From contig OY747721.1 in assembly GCA_963556495.2 (NCBI GenBank), positions 7,932,149 through 7,996,148 of the forward strand: a DNA stretch of 64,000 nt, given 5' to 3'. The translations under genes were made by a program, and so were the position numbers. This document shows positions 44,850-57,800 of this stretch, in pieces; within the stretch, counting starts at the first letter, position 1, and each line of letters begins with the position of its first letter. Origin of the DNA: Valencia hispanica. Taxonomy: Eukaryota > Chordata > Actinopteri > Cyprinodontiformes > Valenciidae. The notes beneath the pieces were generated by a model. The model worked only from the letters and a program-made list of their open reading frames with translations, did not search any database and was not told the origin of the DNA.

Positions 44850-45440
44850 AGTGTTAACCAAATATTTTTAATATTAGACCGGTTTTTTAAACTGTGACGG
44901 AAAAATCTGAAGCATGTCGGTCATTTTGACAGATAAGTATCCACACCCCTAACCACTTGGTGCAAATGCGCAAACATTTTCAACTTTACACACGGAGTAC
45001 AAGTAACAAAAAAAAATCCTTTAAAAGATTACCATGACTGCCTCTTAGCATCATCTCAGACCTGGACACCGTACTCAATGCATCTCACCAACCGGGAGCT
45101 GACAGCATGTTGAAGAGTTACTGAGGCTGAGAAAATCCAGGGAAATTTTCTCCCTCAGAAGCAATCAGAAAAGCCCCTTATTCAGAGATTTTTGCTCCAT
45201 TATTCTGATCACTTCAATTGGAGAAATGTTCCCTGATTTTAAAACTAAGGCTGAAGTGGTGCTTTAGCCTCCATTACTCAAAGGCGGAGCAGTTCGGCTC
45301 CTTGCGGAGAATTCAGGCCAAAGCAGGTGAAATCTTCATAATACATGTAGCTTATTAATCTCTGTGGATTCTCTGATCAGTTTGTTCAGTTTTAATATAA
45401 AATAAAATGAATGAAAAGGAACTACGGAATATGTCATTAT
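44850..45440. repeat. Copy B of a diverged duplicated block
   Basis: Homologous in order and orientation to 36,640-37,440. It shares TTTTGACAGATAAGT, CCACTTGGTGCAAATGCGC, TCTCAGACCTGGACACCG, CGGGAGCTGACAGCATG, TCTGATCACTTCAATTGG and GATCAGTTTGTTCAG. Internal spacing differs by indels. Confidence 0.65.
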
Positions 45441-45639
45441 TCACCATGTTAACATCTCTGCCTGTGGTGGCGCTGTACCAAGAAGCACAGCTGCACCCAG
45501 TATCTTCCTTTCCATTGAATTGTAAACTAACATGGAGTGGCATCAGATTTCAGCTGCTTTAGGATAGCTCTGTTCTTGGCAAATGTGCCAGATAAATATG
45601 TTTCAGCAAAAGGCTCAGCATGAGCAGAGAACAAGGCAG

Positions 45640-45900
45640 AGTTGTTGCTGCATGGTTTTGGTTGCATTTACCCAGAATGCCCTGCGCTATACTCCGCTTT
45701 CTGCTTTTTGAGTGTCCCCCGGCCAGCTTGGCATTCAAATATGCAATCAAACTGCATCAGACTTCACTTCAACCGAGCCAAGACTTACGTTTTCAGGCGG
45801 ACAAGAGTTGACTTTTTTGGGCTGCATCAGAGTTCAATTAAACGAATTAGAGTTTGATTCAAACGGAGCAAACAGGGCTGGCGTGAATGCACCCTTATAC
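45640..45900. repeat. Dispersed non-autonomous element (GTGAATGCACCC type)
   Basis: Ends CAGGGCTGGCGTGAATGCACCCTTATA, preceded by TTGATTCAAACGGAGCAAAC, which resembles the terminal part of a common fish DNA element. The left boundary is uncertain. Confidence 0.4.
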
Positions 45901-47835
45901 CACTCCCCTTTTACCCAGCTTGTGTTTACTGAAAAACATGGAGATATTTATGTATATGCATTATATTTATGTTGATGAACATTCATAATTTCAGTCCAAG
46001 GATTTAGTCACATCAGTGGTTTATGAGTCTAAAACAGATGATTTGAGATTATTTGGGTTTGTGAAAACACTGAAAAGTTAGTTTCACTTTTTAATGTTTA
46101 ATTTATGCAATGCCCAACCATTTTTATTCAGTTTAGTCACAAATATAGTAATAATGATAAAAAAAACATGTTGTGTCTTCAGACTAATAAAGACACCCCA
46201 AACTTTGAGAACAATTCCTGCATATCATATGGTGTAATGGCAGCAATCAAACTCAAAATCTTATAGGGGTAAAGCTATTAATGCACTTTTTGTTATGACA
46301 ACTTTTCAAAAGTAAAATATGATTCATTGACGGCACAAAATGATTTCATCATAAATGGCTACAGCATGTTTAACCCCTTGCTCTTCGTGATGTAAAGCTG
46401 ACAGAGTATCACTTCCTCTCCAGCGGGTTTGTTCCTCCAGGTACATAAAAGCTTTGGAGGTAACTTTCCTGTCTGGGTGAGTGAACTGTGAACCTTGTCT
46501 TTCTTATGACATGAAAATCCCTTTAGTTCAATAACTCACTTGTCAGGATTATGTAACAGAAGGATAAAAAAGGTGAAAGCGCAGACATTTTTCCCTGAAG
46601 CAGACATTTGACACATATATAGAAAAACTGAACAGGACATTTATTTGACATAAAGTTCAATTAATGCATTGATGTCTCAGGGTTTCCTCTTAAACCGTAT
46701 GAAACAAACACCAGGAAAGAGCATCACGACCCTTTGGATTCTATTTTTTTACTCTTCATTAGATCATTTGCAACACATATTACAAAATAAACTAATCCGG
46801 TTGGATCTTTTTTATAAAGAGAAACAAGTTTAAATGTAGTCCCAGCTAGAATACCTTGCAGCATAACATGTAGTTGTTTGAATATAAACTACACAGTTTA
46901 ATTAAACATAAACAAAACTTTAAGATGCGTCACCCTAAGCAGTACACTTCCGAAACACTTACAGATTAGTTTTATAATCTGAAGTTAGATGTTTTCAAGC
47001 ACAAAATAAAATGTCTTCTTGTCAGAATTTGATTAGTTTGTCCTATTGGTTTTATGCACGTTCCATGCAGCACCAACACAACGGTTGTTCCTGTACTTCT
47101 GAAGCAGTAGGGGTTTCATTCATTTAGGATTCTGGCTTTAATTGTTTCAAATATTAAGAATTTGTTTTTAAGCAATATAGTGACACTTTCATATATTTTC
47201 AAGTTAATTAAAAAGGATGTAATTCAGTGGAGACAGCAAAGCACAATACACACAAACAAAAGTTAGGAGAGGCAACCCTGCAATGACGTTGCACTAAAGC
47301 TAGACAGGAACAAACAGAAGGGAAACGACTGGAGGAGGAATTAAATAATAATAGGATGATGTGGGATAAGGTGATAAATGGCTCTATTATAGGCCTGATA
47401 GAATTTCCCCCAGTCTCAGAGGGAAGCAGAATGGACTCACCCTCCATCCCACTTTGCCTTTCCATCCACTCATCCATCCATTTGCTCATACAAGACAGAT
47501 AATTTCATCAGTCTTCACTTAATTGTGTGGGTCACAAGGAGAAGCCTGGCTGTGTTTTTCAGCAAACAGAGGCAGGTGATGGAGGAGGATTATGAGCAGA
47601 ATAATAGAACAGAGTTGGAAACCGCATCAATTCATTGCTTAGATGGACAGCTCATAAGAAAATGGGTTAAATTGTCCTCTTTGAGTGTAAGCACAGCAAA
47701 ACACTTAATGCAGTGGCTTGGCTGGAAATTCTCCTGCAGGGTAAACTGCACAACAGATTTATAGCAAATTAAAACATTTTCAATTTTTTTATGTAAACAC
47801 AAGAACAAATCTATGATTTAATTATACAGTTTATG
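45901..47835. other. Intergenic, no gene seen
   Basis: Nearly 2 kb of AT-rich, apparently unique sequence; no exon, RNA gene or named repeat recognised. Confidence 0.5.
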
Positions 47836-48086
47836 TATAGTTGAAACCAGAAGTTTACATACACCTTTTTGTCTTGTGGTCTGAAGTTAAATCAGAACAA
47901 ACTTTTCTTGTTTTAGGTGAGTTAGAATCACAAAAAAATATTTCTATTTGTTAAATGCCACAATGATGATAGAGAAAACAGTTAGAGATTTATTTATTAA
48001 TGTCTTCAAAATCAGAACTGTATTATTCCCCTTCCTTTGTGATGTAGAATGGTTGAGACCTCTCAGATTGCTTTTAAAATAAAAAA
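47836..48086 (+). mobile_element. Tc1-type 5' end
   Basis: Begins AGTTGAAACCAGAAGTTTACATACACC, a typical fish Tc1 terminus and the better-preserved relative of the end at 2,348. No transposase follows, because an LTR-like element is inserted about 250 bp in. Confidence 0.65.
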
Positions 48087-48091
48087 GCAAG

Positions 48092-48459
48092 TGTCACAAT
48101 TCTGTGATGTTTGGGTTTTGGGCGTGTATTTTGATTGTTTTCTTGTTTCTCACGTTCCCTGTGGGTTCTCACAGCCATTTCTCCCATTTCCTCTGTTCAA
48201 CTTTAGTTACTTGCCATCCCTCACAGCTGCATCAAGTACCTCATCAACCACCTCCTTCTGGTTCAGCCATCAACTCTCCTGAATAAATATATCTGTCAGT
48301 CAGATATCCTGTTCCCTGTTCCAGCCTAGTTCCCTGTGTTTCGCTTGTGTTAAAATTTTTTTGAGTCATCCCTGAACTTCAGATTTTGTAAGTTTGTTTT
48401 TTAGGTGAACTATTTACTTTCACCTGCATTTGGGTCCTGCACTTTACCATTTTATGACA
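48092..48459 (+). mobile_element. Solo LTR-like element
   Basis: 368 bp from TGTCACAATT to TATGACA, with flanking GCAAG (48,087-48,091) and GCAAT (48,460-48,464), a 4/5 match fitting a target duplication. The 3' region CAGATTTTGTAAGTTTG..CTGCATTTGGGTCCTGC is shared with the other three LTR-like copies. Confidence 0.6.
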
Positions 48460-48860
48460 GCAATAAGAACCAATCATTTCCTTGTACTGTAGAAAAGATA
48501 TTGATCTTTAAAACAGACCCAAAAACATGATGCACTGTAAAGTTCCCGCAGACTTCAGTTGATGGTTTCGTAATTCATACCCCACCTGCTTCATCCTTTA
48601 AAGCTATGTTTACATAACAGACCAGTATTTGAAACTGACCCACTAATCCACACCTTTTTGTATCCAAGATGGACAAATGCCAGCTCCACCTGTGTTACCG
48701 TGTCAGACAGAAACCTTTGACTCGAAAGGATCAGTCACTTCTTTACTGTGCCGCCCAGGAGGAGCTCTTTGAAACATCACATCTCCTGTTACACGCTGTC
48801 AACACCCAAGACACTACATGCACATTCATCTTGGATTATCTAAAGAGTAGTACTGCTAAT
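48460..48860. other. Intergenic, possible Tc1 remainder
   Basis: The first bases may continue the Tc1-type element split by the LTR. A 64-codon frame at 48,669-48,863 has no recognisable content. Confidence 0.4.
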
Positions 48861-51070
48861 TAGGCCCGAGCAGCTAAGCGCTGCGAATGCCTATTGTAAC
48901 CTCGCTGTTTATATATTTCTTTTCCGCACTAAAACTGCTTTTGGAGGCCTAAACATACTCCAAAACTAACCATATTTAGGCGGCAGGTGTGTGTGAAAAT
49001 TTTATATTTTAGGGGTGTTGCAAAAGTTGCAACAGAAATGCCTCAACGGCACCACCTGGAAATTTTCAGAACACACTGCTCCATTGGCTTAGTTTATCAT
49101 ACAGGCATGCCTTTTAGCATGCTTGTAGAACTTCCCAAACACACAGGAGGTTAGCCATCTTGGTTTGAACATGCAGTTTTGACCACCTTTCTTTACGTTT
49201 ACAGCCTCCACATTTGATTGAACTCCTACCTCAGATTTTGACGTATGGGTATGGAACTTGGTCAGGATTGGCCTTCAGGCATGGGGGATCAAAAGTTATC
49301 AAAAAAATTGACTTTTCGTGTATGCTGAGGAGGCGGGGCAAGGCCTTAAAGTTTGACTAAACACCTAAAATATTGAAGTTGGCATATCTCCTATTCAGAA
49401 AGTCACAGAGGGATGAAACCTGCTGTGGTGGATGATCATCATGTCTCTGATGAATCCCAATGGTCAAATGCTGACATCATTTAAACCCCAGTGTAATGTT
49501 TTCCTGTGAAAGGTCCATATTTTACACCCTTGACCTAATCAACATGAAACGGTGCACAGTGATTGTAAACAAGTTGGTCTAAGTCTGTATCCAGTACTGA
49601 GAGTTTTCAAAAGAGGGTGGGGCTGTGGCAGTGTGGCGAAGTCCGGCGTCACGCCACGGCCATACGTTTGGCTCGAATTTCCACAAAATTTATTTCATCT
49701 GCACCATATTACATAGGATGGTGACTGGTCCAACCCTTAAGGCAAGGCAAGGCAAGGCAAGGCAATTTGTATAGCACACTTTCAACAAGGTAATTCAAGG
49801 TACTTTACATGATTAAGTGGTAACATAAAAATAGCAATAAAACACGGAAAAAGCATATAAAGTAAAAGCAGCCATAAAGCAAGAAGCACACACAAAACAT
49901 ATGATACATTAAAGCATAACTCAAAGGAAGCTCTAAACAGATATGTTTTTAGTTGTGATTTAAAATAATTCAGTGTTTCAGCAGCTTTGCAGTTATCTGG
50001 AAGTTTGTTCCAGATTAGAGGAGCATAGAAAATGAAAGCTGCTTCTCCATGTTTGGTTCTGATTGTAGGGATGTTGAGTTGACTGGAATAAGAGGACCTG
50101 AGTGGCCTGGGGGGTTGGTATCATAACAGAGAGAGATACTGATGCAAACTTTTGGTGGGCGTGGTCTAACTTCTCCACAGTACCCCCTAGAATCATTAAA
50201 ACAGCCAGCCCCCAGCCATATTTTATCAGAGGATTATAAAATCCGGCATACCAATGGAGTGTCTCAGGACCTACAAAAAAGTATCTTCGAGTCATGTTCC
50301 AAACCCCACAGGAAGTCAACCATTTGAAATCCAACCCACCATTTAGTGCTGTTTTTATGTCGTATTTGAACAAACTCCTCCAAGAGCTTTTCACTTGCAG
50401 ACCTCCAAACAAGTGAGGACAGACTTAAGGAATTGAGGATCAAAAGTTCTCAAAAGACTTTAGCTGCATAAAGCAGGTGGGTGTGGCTAAGCCTCAAAGT
50501 AAGGCTTCTCGCCATGTAAGTACAAGGTGTATTAACTTCAACATACAAGGTAACAAATGTACCACAATTCGTGGTTCTCATTACATAGCACCACTCAACA
50601 CATTCATAGGGTCATTTGTTCATGTCACCTAAGCCCCGCCCCCTGAGAACAGTGCAATGTTTTACTTTAAAAAATACATATTTGCCTCCTTTTACCTAAT
50701 CATCTGGCTGTGGTCAGTGACTGAAAACAAGTTGGGGTAATTTCTTGTCCAGTGCTGAGGGTTTTCGAAGGAGGTTGTGGCCTTGGTGGCATGGCGAAGC
50801 ATGGCGTCACACCATGGAAATATGTTTGGCTCTCATTTCCACATACATCATCTGATCTGCAACAAATTCAACAACATGAATATTAGTCCAACCCCTAACA
50901 GATATATATGCAAATATATGGTGGGGGTGGCCTTATTCATAAACAGCGCCCCCTAGAATCCTTAAAAAACTCACCCACAAGTATACCTCTCAACTAGGAT
51001 TGTAAAATTGGGTACATATTTGTAGTTTATGAAGAAATTGTAAAGTCTTTTGAAGTCAAGGGCCATACCC
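48861..51070. repeat. Dispersed fish repeat in two tandem ~765-bp units
   Basis: Starts TAGGCCCGAGCAGCTAAGCGCTGCGAATGCC and contains phrases such as CGCCCCCTAGAATCC, AACAGGAAGT-like segments and GGCGAAGTCCGGCGTCACGCC. Two units align: CAAAAGTTATCAAAA (about 49,290) with CAAAAGTTCTCAAAA (about 50,442), and GGCGAAG..GGCGTCAC at 49,633 and 50,792. The first unit is split by an L2 tail. Non-coding. Confidence 0.7.
49741..50129 (-). mobile_element. L2-like LINE 3' tail, uninterrupted copy
   Basis: Minus-strand C-terminal frame (IRTKHGE.AFIFYAPLIWNKLPDNCKAAETL) and a 3' end of (GGCAA)n followed by TTTGTATAGCACACTTTCAACAAGG read on the plus strand. It is the empty-site counterpart of the Tc1-split copy at 27,816-29,870. 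Confidence 0.8.
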
Positions 51071-51530
51071 CAAACGATCAGAAATCTGAAAATCAGAATC
51101 AGAAATCAGAAAGGTTTTATTGCCATCTGTGTGAAAAGATTCAGAAAAATTGGAAATTGCTGCATCATGTTCCGTGCCGGCGGGTTGAATTTCTTCAGCT
51201 GCCTCAGGAAGTACATTCTCTGCTGGGCCTTCTTTATGAGGGAGGTGATGGTAGGCTCCCACTTGAGGTCTTGGGTGGTGGTGGTGCCCAGGAAGAGGAA
51301 TGAGTCAACAGTGGTGATGGAGGTATGAGTCAGGATGATCGAGGAGAGTGGGGATGTGCTTTCAAGTCTACAATATTCTCCACTATCTTTTGGGTGTTCA
51401 GCACCAGGTTGTTGTGGCTGCACCAGGACACCAGGATGTCGGCTATCTTGGTTGAAAGCTGCTACTTTGTGCGTTTTGAAGACTTTTTTTATGCAGATTT
51501 TATCAGCTGGCTATCATTGGAAGCCTTGAG
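51071..51530 (-). pseudogene. LINE RT thumb/C-terminal fragment
   Basis: Minus-strand frames read SWCSHNNLVLNTQKIVENIVD, then ITTVDSFLFLGTTTTQDLKWEPTITSLIKKAQQRMYFLRQLKKFN, a segment C-terminal to the RT in fish non-LTR elements (family not fixed). The two parts are in different frames, and the 3' end (CAGAAAGGTTTTATTGCCA on the plus strand) follows. Truncated and broken. Confidence 0.75.
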
Positions 51531-51884
51531 GTGGCATTAAGGTAGTGGTGCAAGAGTTCCACTGTGGCTGCAAAGACCTGGAAGGTACTAAGCTGCGAGG
51601 GACATTTGAGGCTGCTTGCAGGTGTCTTTTAGTTGTGTATTTTACTATTTTAAACGGGCAAGACTGGGATGTCCTACACTGATTAAGTATGATCATAAAC
51701 CTAAACTCACACCAAATCTGCCCCCAAGAATTTAGTAGACCATGGCCTTGTCAATTAAAATACATTCTAGAAAGTTTTTTAATAGATATAGGTAAATGAA
51801 TCCTTATCTTTGAGCCTGTATGTACATTTTTGACCCTGTGTGGATTACAATCTAACATAAAATGTATTCAGTGCCTAAATTGTT
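51531..51884. other. Intergenic, no gene seen
   Basis: Nothing recognised. Ends at the target duplication of the MITE. Confidence 0.45.
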
Positions 51885-51892
51885 CACTAAAG

Positions 51893-52096
51893 CAGTGTTT
51901 TCCAACCCTGGTCCTCAAGGTGCACACTGCCCTGCATGTTTTATATTTGTCCCTGCTTCAACACACCTGATTTCATTTGATAACTAATTAACAGACTTTC
52001 GCTGAACTGTAATCTTCTGAATCAGGTGTGTTAAAGCAGGAACCATTTAAAACATGCAGGGCAGTGTGCCTTGAGGACCAGGGTTGGGAAACGCTG
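51893..52096. mobile_element. hAT-type MITE with ~49-bp inverted repeats
   Basis: 204 bp. The left end CAGTGTTTTCCAACCCTGGT and right end (inverted) CAGCGTTTCCCAACCCTGGT continue through TCCTCAAGG and CACTGCCCTGCATG on both arms. The flanks CACTAAAG (51,885-51,892) and CACGAAAA (52,097-52,104) match at 6/8, as expected for an aged 8-bp hAT duplication. Confidence 0.8.
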
Positions 52097-52104
52097 CACG
52101 AAAA

Positions 52105-54584
52105 CATTAAAAATTCTAAATTAAGACCATTTTCGTACTCATGACTTAATCATGTTTGTGTGACATACAATGCATTCTTCTCTGTAACATTATACTCTTA
52201 TTTATTTAATGTAGGTTTGATCTTCCAAACTAAAGGTCACATTCTCCCTGTTCTGTTTTTTCATTCATAACAGAAATTTAGAAAAACTGTTTCATCTATT
52301 AGTGATTTGTGACGTGTCTTCGAGTGGGAACAGCTTACTTTCACTCTCTTTAACATGTACTCCATATCCAATTGGTCACCTAAACTCAATCTGACTTATC
52401 GCCTTTTACCACCATATGTCATTCCTGCACACATGGTTCTCTTCACATATGGAGCATTCCTTGCTAGCGGCTCACTGGAGGGCAGCAGTTAGCTTGGCAA
52501 TGTGTTTTCCATTTGCAGAAAGGGTCACTTGAAAACTGATATATTGGATGTTGGGGCTGTTTTATGGCCTGCTTATGCCAGTTATGATCTGAAAAAGCCA
52601 AGAGAGATCAAGGCGAAGCAAGCCTGTATACACAGGTTAGAGACTATTACACCAGATTTATTTGGATCAGGAACTAGTGAAACTGGTTTTCATGATGGTT
52701 GTTTGAACAGTTTTGACAGCTTGAGCCCTGTTCAAATATACTGTGGTGTTTTACCTTGTCAAATGTAAATATAATTATTTGTGAGAAAAATCCATGCATA
52801 ATAGCATCTACTGTAGTACGAGTTGTGCAACATACATGATTTTGACTTTAATATTATATCTGTAAATAATCAGAAAGAAATTATTTGCATACTGAACACT
52901 TTAACAGCAAAGTATTGATCAAAAATGAAAAAGAATGACACTTCTCTATAAAATCAGGGTTCAGGCCTCCGATCTGGACGAGTATGGGAGTGGATTTTAA
53001 TATTTTCCAGCTCCGGGGGAGTATAAAAAGAGAATAGTTGGAACAATATCTGTTTTCCAAACTTTACTAAATGGTGTAGTGGCCTTTCTCCCTTGTATAT
53101 TTTCTACTCTCCTTTTCTTCTTCATTGTTTATGTAATTCCTCATGCCTAACTACTTTTAGATTTTTTACCCTTGTCCTTCCTCATATTTTCCTCCATGGC
53201 CCTACTTCTGTCATTGTGTCCTTCTTTCTTCTCACAACTCTTATTCTATTCCTTCATTTCTTCAAATGTTCCCTTTGCCCTTAGTCTACATTATCTGCTT
53301 GCGTCCTTCCTTTGATTAACCTGTCCATCTATCCTTGTGCCCTTTTGGTTTCATCCTTCCTTGTCTTTCCGTTTTTATATCTTCCTGCCTTCTTTCCTTC
53401 CACAGTTATAGTCTGCTGTCTGTACAAATATCTGATCCTGGATTTACATGAATGTGTGGTAATCCCATGTTTTAAAAATCTATCATCTGGGTGCATCTAT
53501 AACATGTTGATGAACTGTATGAACATTATTTCAATGCTAAATTATTAAGTAGCATTCTTGTCCTTTATATGATATTTAATTTCTCCATAAGTTAAGATTT
53601 TTTAACAATTCCATCAATATAAAATTTTCATATAAGTAAATCATTTTGTCTAAGTTGTTGTAGTGTAAATAAGGTTTAGTTTTAGTTATTTCAGGTTTAT
53701 TTTAAACATTTGGGATTATCTTAATTCAAGGTTTATTATAGCATCTTCTATTATTTTTAAACTCTATGAAAACACTTGTATGCTTCAATAATTCTTCACA
53801 ATATTTTAATATTTGTAACACAACCACTAAAGGAAGCTTGGTGACAGGAAAAGTTGAAAACGTCATCATCCTTTTCACGCACCATTTATTTTCCGGATCA
53901 CTCAGCAGACAAAGGAAGCAGTGCTGAAAGCCTTTAATGATAGAGCAGTGTTCCCAATTAAAAGTAGTCGGTTTGATGAAGTAGAGGAAGAACTAGCTCC
54001 TCTTGCTTTGCTGTCCTGCTCCCTACCCACTATATAGTGCTTATTTCATCCATTACTCTCCTAAACCCTCCAACAATTAGTCTTCCTCAGTTTGCTTAGA
54101 ATTAAGCTGAGGGAATTTACATATGCCTTCCCAGTACTGAGGGCAAATCAAACGTGGTATAAAAATGTAAGGATTTTTATTTTGTATGTATACATATTCA
54201 TTTATAAATAATGATTGTTTAAAAAACAAAACAAATTCAGATCCAGGTTAAGCTGGAGTTGATTACGTTTAAGTGATGTGCTTCTTTTGTAGTTTTCTCT
54301 GCAGCTTTTTGTCAAAAAAGTTTTCCTAAGACCATAATTTGTCTAGTATATCAGTAGGATTTCTAAATAAAATAGTTAACACGTGTTACTAAAAAATAAA
54401 AAGCCAGCATAACAGTAACTGACAGATGCCTACAATGCATTCAGCTTAAACAGGGAAGTTGGAATTTCGTTGCTTCAAGTCGAAAAGATCAAAATATGTC
54501 TTCTGCAGTGGGATCCAACTTGGAAAGACAGAGCTTAGATCCAAAATGGGTGCTATGCACATGAAATGAAAAAGTTGGTGGAAT
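52105..54584. other. Intergenic, no gene seen
   Basis: About 2.5 kb, AT-rich, with T/C-rich patches (53,090-53,400) that open hydrophobic frames by composition. No domains, splice patterns or RNA genes. Confidence 0.5.
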
Positions 54585-54840
54585 ATCCATCCATCCATCC
54601 ATCCATCCATCCATCCATCCATCCATCCATCCATCCATCCATCCATCCATCCATCCATCCATCCATCTACTTCAGCTTCAGCTTATCCGAGATCTGGTCA
54701 TGGAGCATCCCTCTTCCCAGCAACATCCTGCTCATTCTGGGGGATCTCAAGGTGTTCCCTGGCCAGATGGGACACTTAGTTCCTCCAGTATGTTCTGGGT
54801 CTTCTGGTGCCACACAATACTTCACAATGGTCTTTTAGTG
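54585..54840 (-). mobile_element. Rex3/RTE-like LINE 3' end with (GATG)n tail
   Basis: A CATC tetranucleotide run (54,585-54,667) joined to CTTATCCGAGATCTGGTCATGGAGC, CCCTCTTCCCAGCAACATCCTGCTC and CCTCCAGTATGTTCTGGGTCTTC. On the minus strand this is a LINE 3' end with a GATG tail, as described for Rex3 in fish. No coding part is left. Confidence 0.6.
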
Positions 54841-57800
54841 TTTTAAAGTGTAAAATAGAAGGAATTTCATAATTAATTACTTGCATTGCTAACAGTACTA
54901 GGTGCCACAACAATAGGGAAATCCTGCAGTTTTCCAAATTACAACTACAACATACCTAACTCAAATGTGCTGTTATTCACGAGTAAGACTTCTGACTTAC
55001 GAGGCTAATAAGCGCAGCAACATTCCCTGTCTAACACTGTCCAGGTTAGTTTAGCTTTCTTGTTGCTAGCTATATAGAAGAAAAAAAACCACACAAAAAA
55101 GTGGAAAATAAAACATTACAATCCAAAAAATAAATTGTTAAATGTTAAATTTTGTTTGTGATTCACATAATTTTTTACCGGCCTTGTCTCCTTTAATTAA
55201 ATGATGAGTTACTTTTGTAATTTGATATTCCTCATTTGAATTATGTTGGATCAATAAAGAGAATGCATGAATTAAACAGCTTTATTTACTGGTTGTCTAT
55301 TGTAGAACTTAATGCAAATTCACATTCAGTAAAGGACAGTATATGTATTAGTATATGTGGAACATTCACTGTTTCTGTACAATTCTGTCCTGGTTTACTC
55401 TCAGTCTCATCACTGTTTACTATCAGGGTTTTTCACTCTTATGCTCTCACTCCAACTGATTTTTATTACTCCCTTTTTGCATACTTAGTTTGTAACTGGT
55501 GTCTCAAGTGCAATAGCACATTCACCTTCAACTGTGTTTACTGTACAAGCAGACCAGCATCTTGAGCAGAAAAAGAGAGAGAAAAAAACATTTATATTGT
55601 TTGACATAGTTTAACTTGTATAAATAAACCAAAATATATGAAGAAAGCAAAGATCATCCAGGGTCAGGATGAGGCCTTAAAGTTTGATAAGTCCGTTAGA
55701 CTTTCTAAGTATAAATAACTAAAACACCTATTTCTCTTGGTAGAACAATGTATTTTTAGTGAAGCTGAAGTTCATCTAGGTGTTTAAGCTTTGAAGATAA
55801 ACAGAAAGTTATGTGTTTGCTGGTGCAAATGTTTCAGATGATCTGATCTGGGAATGTTTCGTGTGATAATATGAAGATTTCTTTATGCTATAGCCAATAA
55901 TGCACATGTATGAATACTAGCATGCAACTAGTAGAACTGGAAAATTTTAGCAAATGACCTGATCTGCAAGTAAAATAAAACTTTCAATTTAAGGAATAAA
56001 GAAGACTTATTTTTTCAATTTGGAGATCTAATTGAATCAATTAGCGAACTAGCTTTCAGCTAGTTAAACTAGCATTAAGAGTTCACATCTGCGCCTCTCT
56101 GCAGCTGCATTAACAACCTTTTAATTGAAGTTTAATAAGAATTTATTTACATTTACTATATGGTACTAATATGCTAGTACAGAAATTTTACGGCAAAGTG
56201 TTGCTCTTTGGTTTTAGGATTTCTCTTCTTTGTTTGTTTATACATAAAATATGGTAAACCACTCCTGCTAAAACCTGATCGTCAACAATTATAAATGAAA
56301 TTCCCTTCTTTTTGCTATTTGTTTACATTAAACATGGACAGCACTGACAGCAAGAGAGTAAGCCCTATTTATATATACACTATACAGTGGTGCCTGCAAG
56401 GCTTTAACTAAGCTAACAATAAGGATAAAGACAAATGATTTACAAGTAAAACCAAAATAATATGTTATAAAATTCCTAAAAGCAATAACACCAACATACA
56501 CCTGAAATAGTTCCCGGGCACTTGTGATGCAAAAAAGACATAAATGATGACGCATTTAAGTGCTACAATCAAAAACAGAAACTTAATACCATTTAAAATT
56601 CTTTGTTAGGAGTCACACAACCTTTAAAGTACTAGTAGTAGTATGAATACCTTCATATAAAGTAATACAACAGCATTATGCTCAGTATACTAGTGAATAA
56701 TAGTAATCTGTGCTTCAGTGTAATAGCTCATGTTGAAGATTTTGGTGAGTTAGCCATATCATTTGTATCTTCTGGTGTGGGTTTTTTATCATACAGACAG
56801 TGAACAAAAAACGTAGGTCCAAGTTGTCCTTAATAAAAAGCACTCATTAAAAAAGATAACGTGAGATGAAGAAAATGTTTCCCCAAATTCAAATTAAGAG
56901 GCTCCAACACAATTAAAAAACATTTAAAAAATCTGCATGCTTATACCTGAACAAGCTGATTAACATATATACCTGGGTTTCACCTTTGCATTGATTGAAG
57001 TAATCTGAACTTCTTCGTTTCACTCATGTATCCTGTGACTGTTGTCTCAGCTGGCTTGCCTTTTATCCAACGTTCATTGTTCCAAACAAAGAAGAAGTGA
57101 AACTCCCTTCTTCCTTTTTTTCATTTTCTGCTGAACAGTTTCTGTGTCCAATTCATCAGTTTGAAGGATTGTCAGTCGCAGGAATAATGGCATCTTTTGT
57201 GTTGTCGGAGTGCATTTATTTGAGAGTTGGATTTGAGAGTAAACTTCCCTGAGAATTTTAGCCACAAATTTTTTTATGATTCTTGTTTTTTGTGTTGTAG
57301 CTGTTTTAGTATTTCAAGGTTATTTTTGTTTTTCTCTAATCTAGGTTTTTTGTGGTTTTTGATGAAAGAGAGAGACTGCTTTGGCTGCTGTGCCTCTCAC
57401 TCCTGTACTGTCATGTGACCTGCTAAGTGCACAGTTCTCTCCAGAGTGCAGTCACCGTTTTTTCCATACGTTTTGTCTGCAGACGATTAACTGAAACTAC
57501 AGAGAATGTAAGTTACTACCAAATTATTAATGTGTCATATCAACACAAAGGAAACATGCTAAGGTTAGCCTCGAACTTTAGATGCTTTAGCTAGCTGTAT
57601 GTGTTGTGTCAGCTATGTGTTAATAAACAATTAAGCATTCTTGTTTTTTGTAGGTGACAAGTTAGCTTTCTTAACCAAACTAACCCATTTTTTGAGCAAA
57701 TCCTACAGAAAGTCCAGTTGGGATTAAAAAACAACAACCTAATTTTTATTTTTTTTCTGAGATTTTTAATCTGAGTTTGTGCATTCACGATATTGGCTAT

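Noticed and set aside
51056..51423. Antisense 105-codon frame as a host gene
   Set aside because: It is the C-terminal part of a LINE RT (KKAQQRMYFLRQLKKF).
54446..54658. Frames of repeated MDGW or SIHP
   Set aside because: Translation of the CATC/GATG tail of a LINE.
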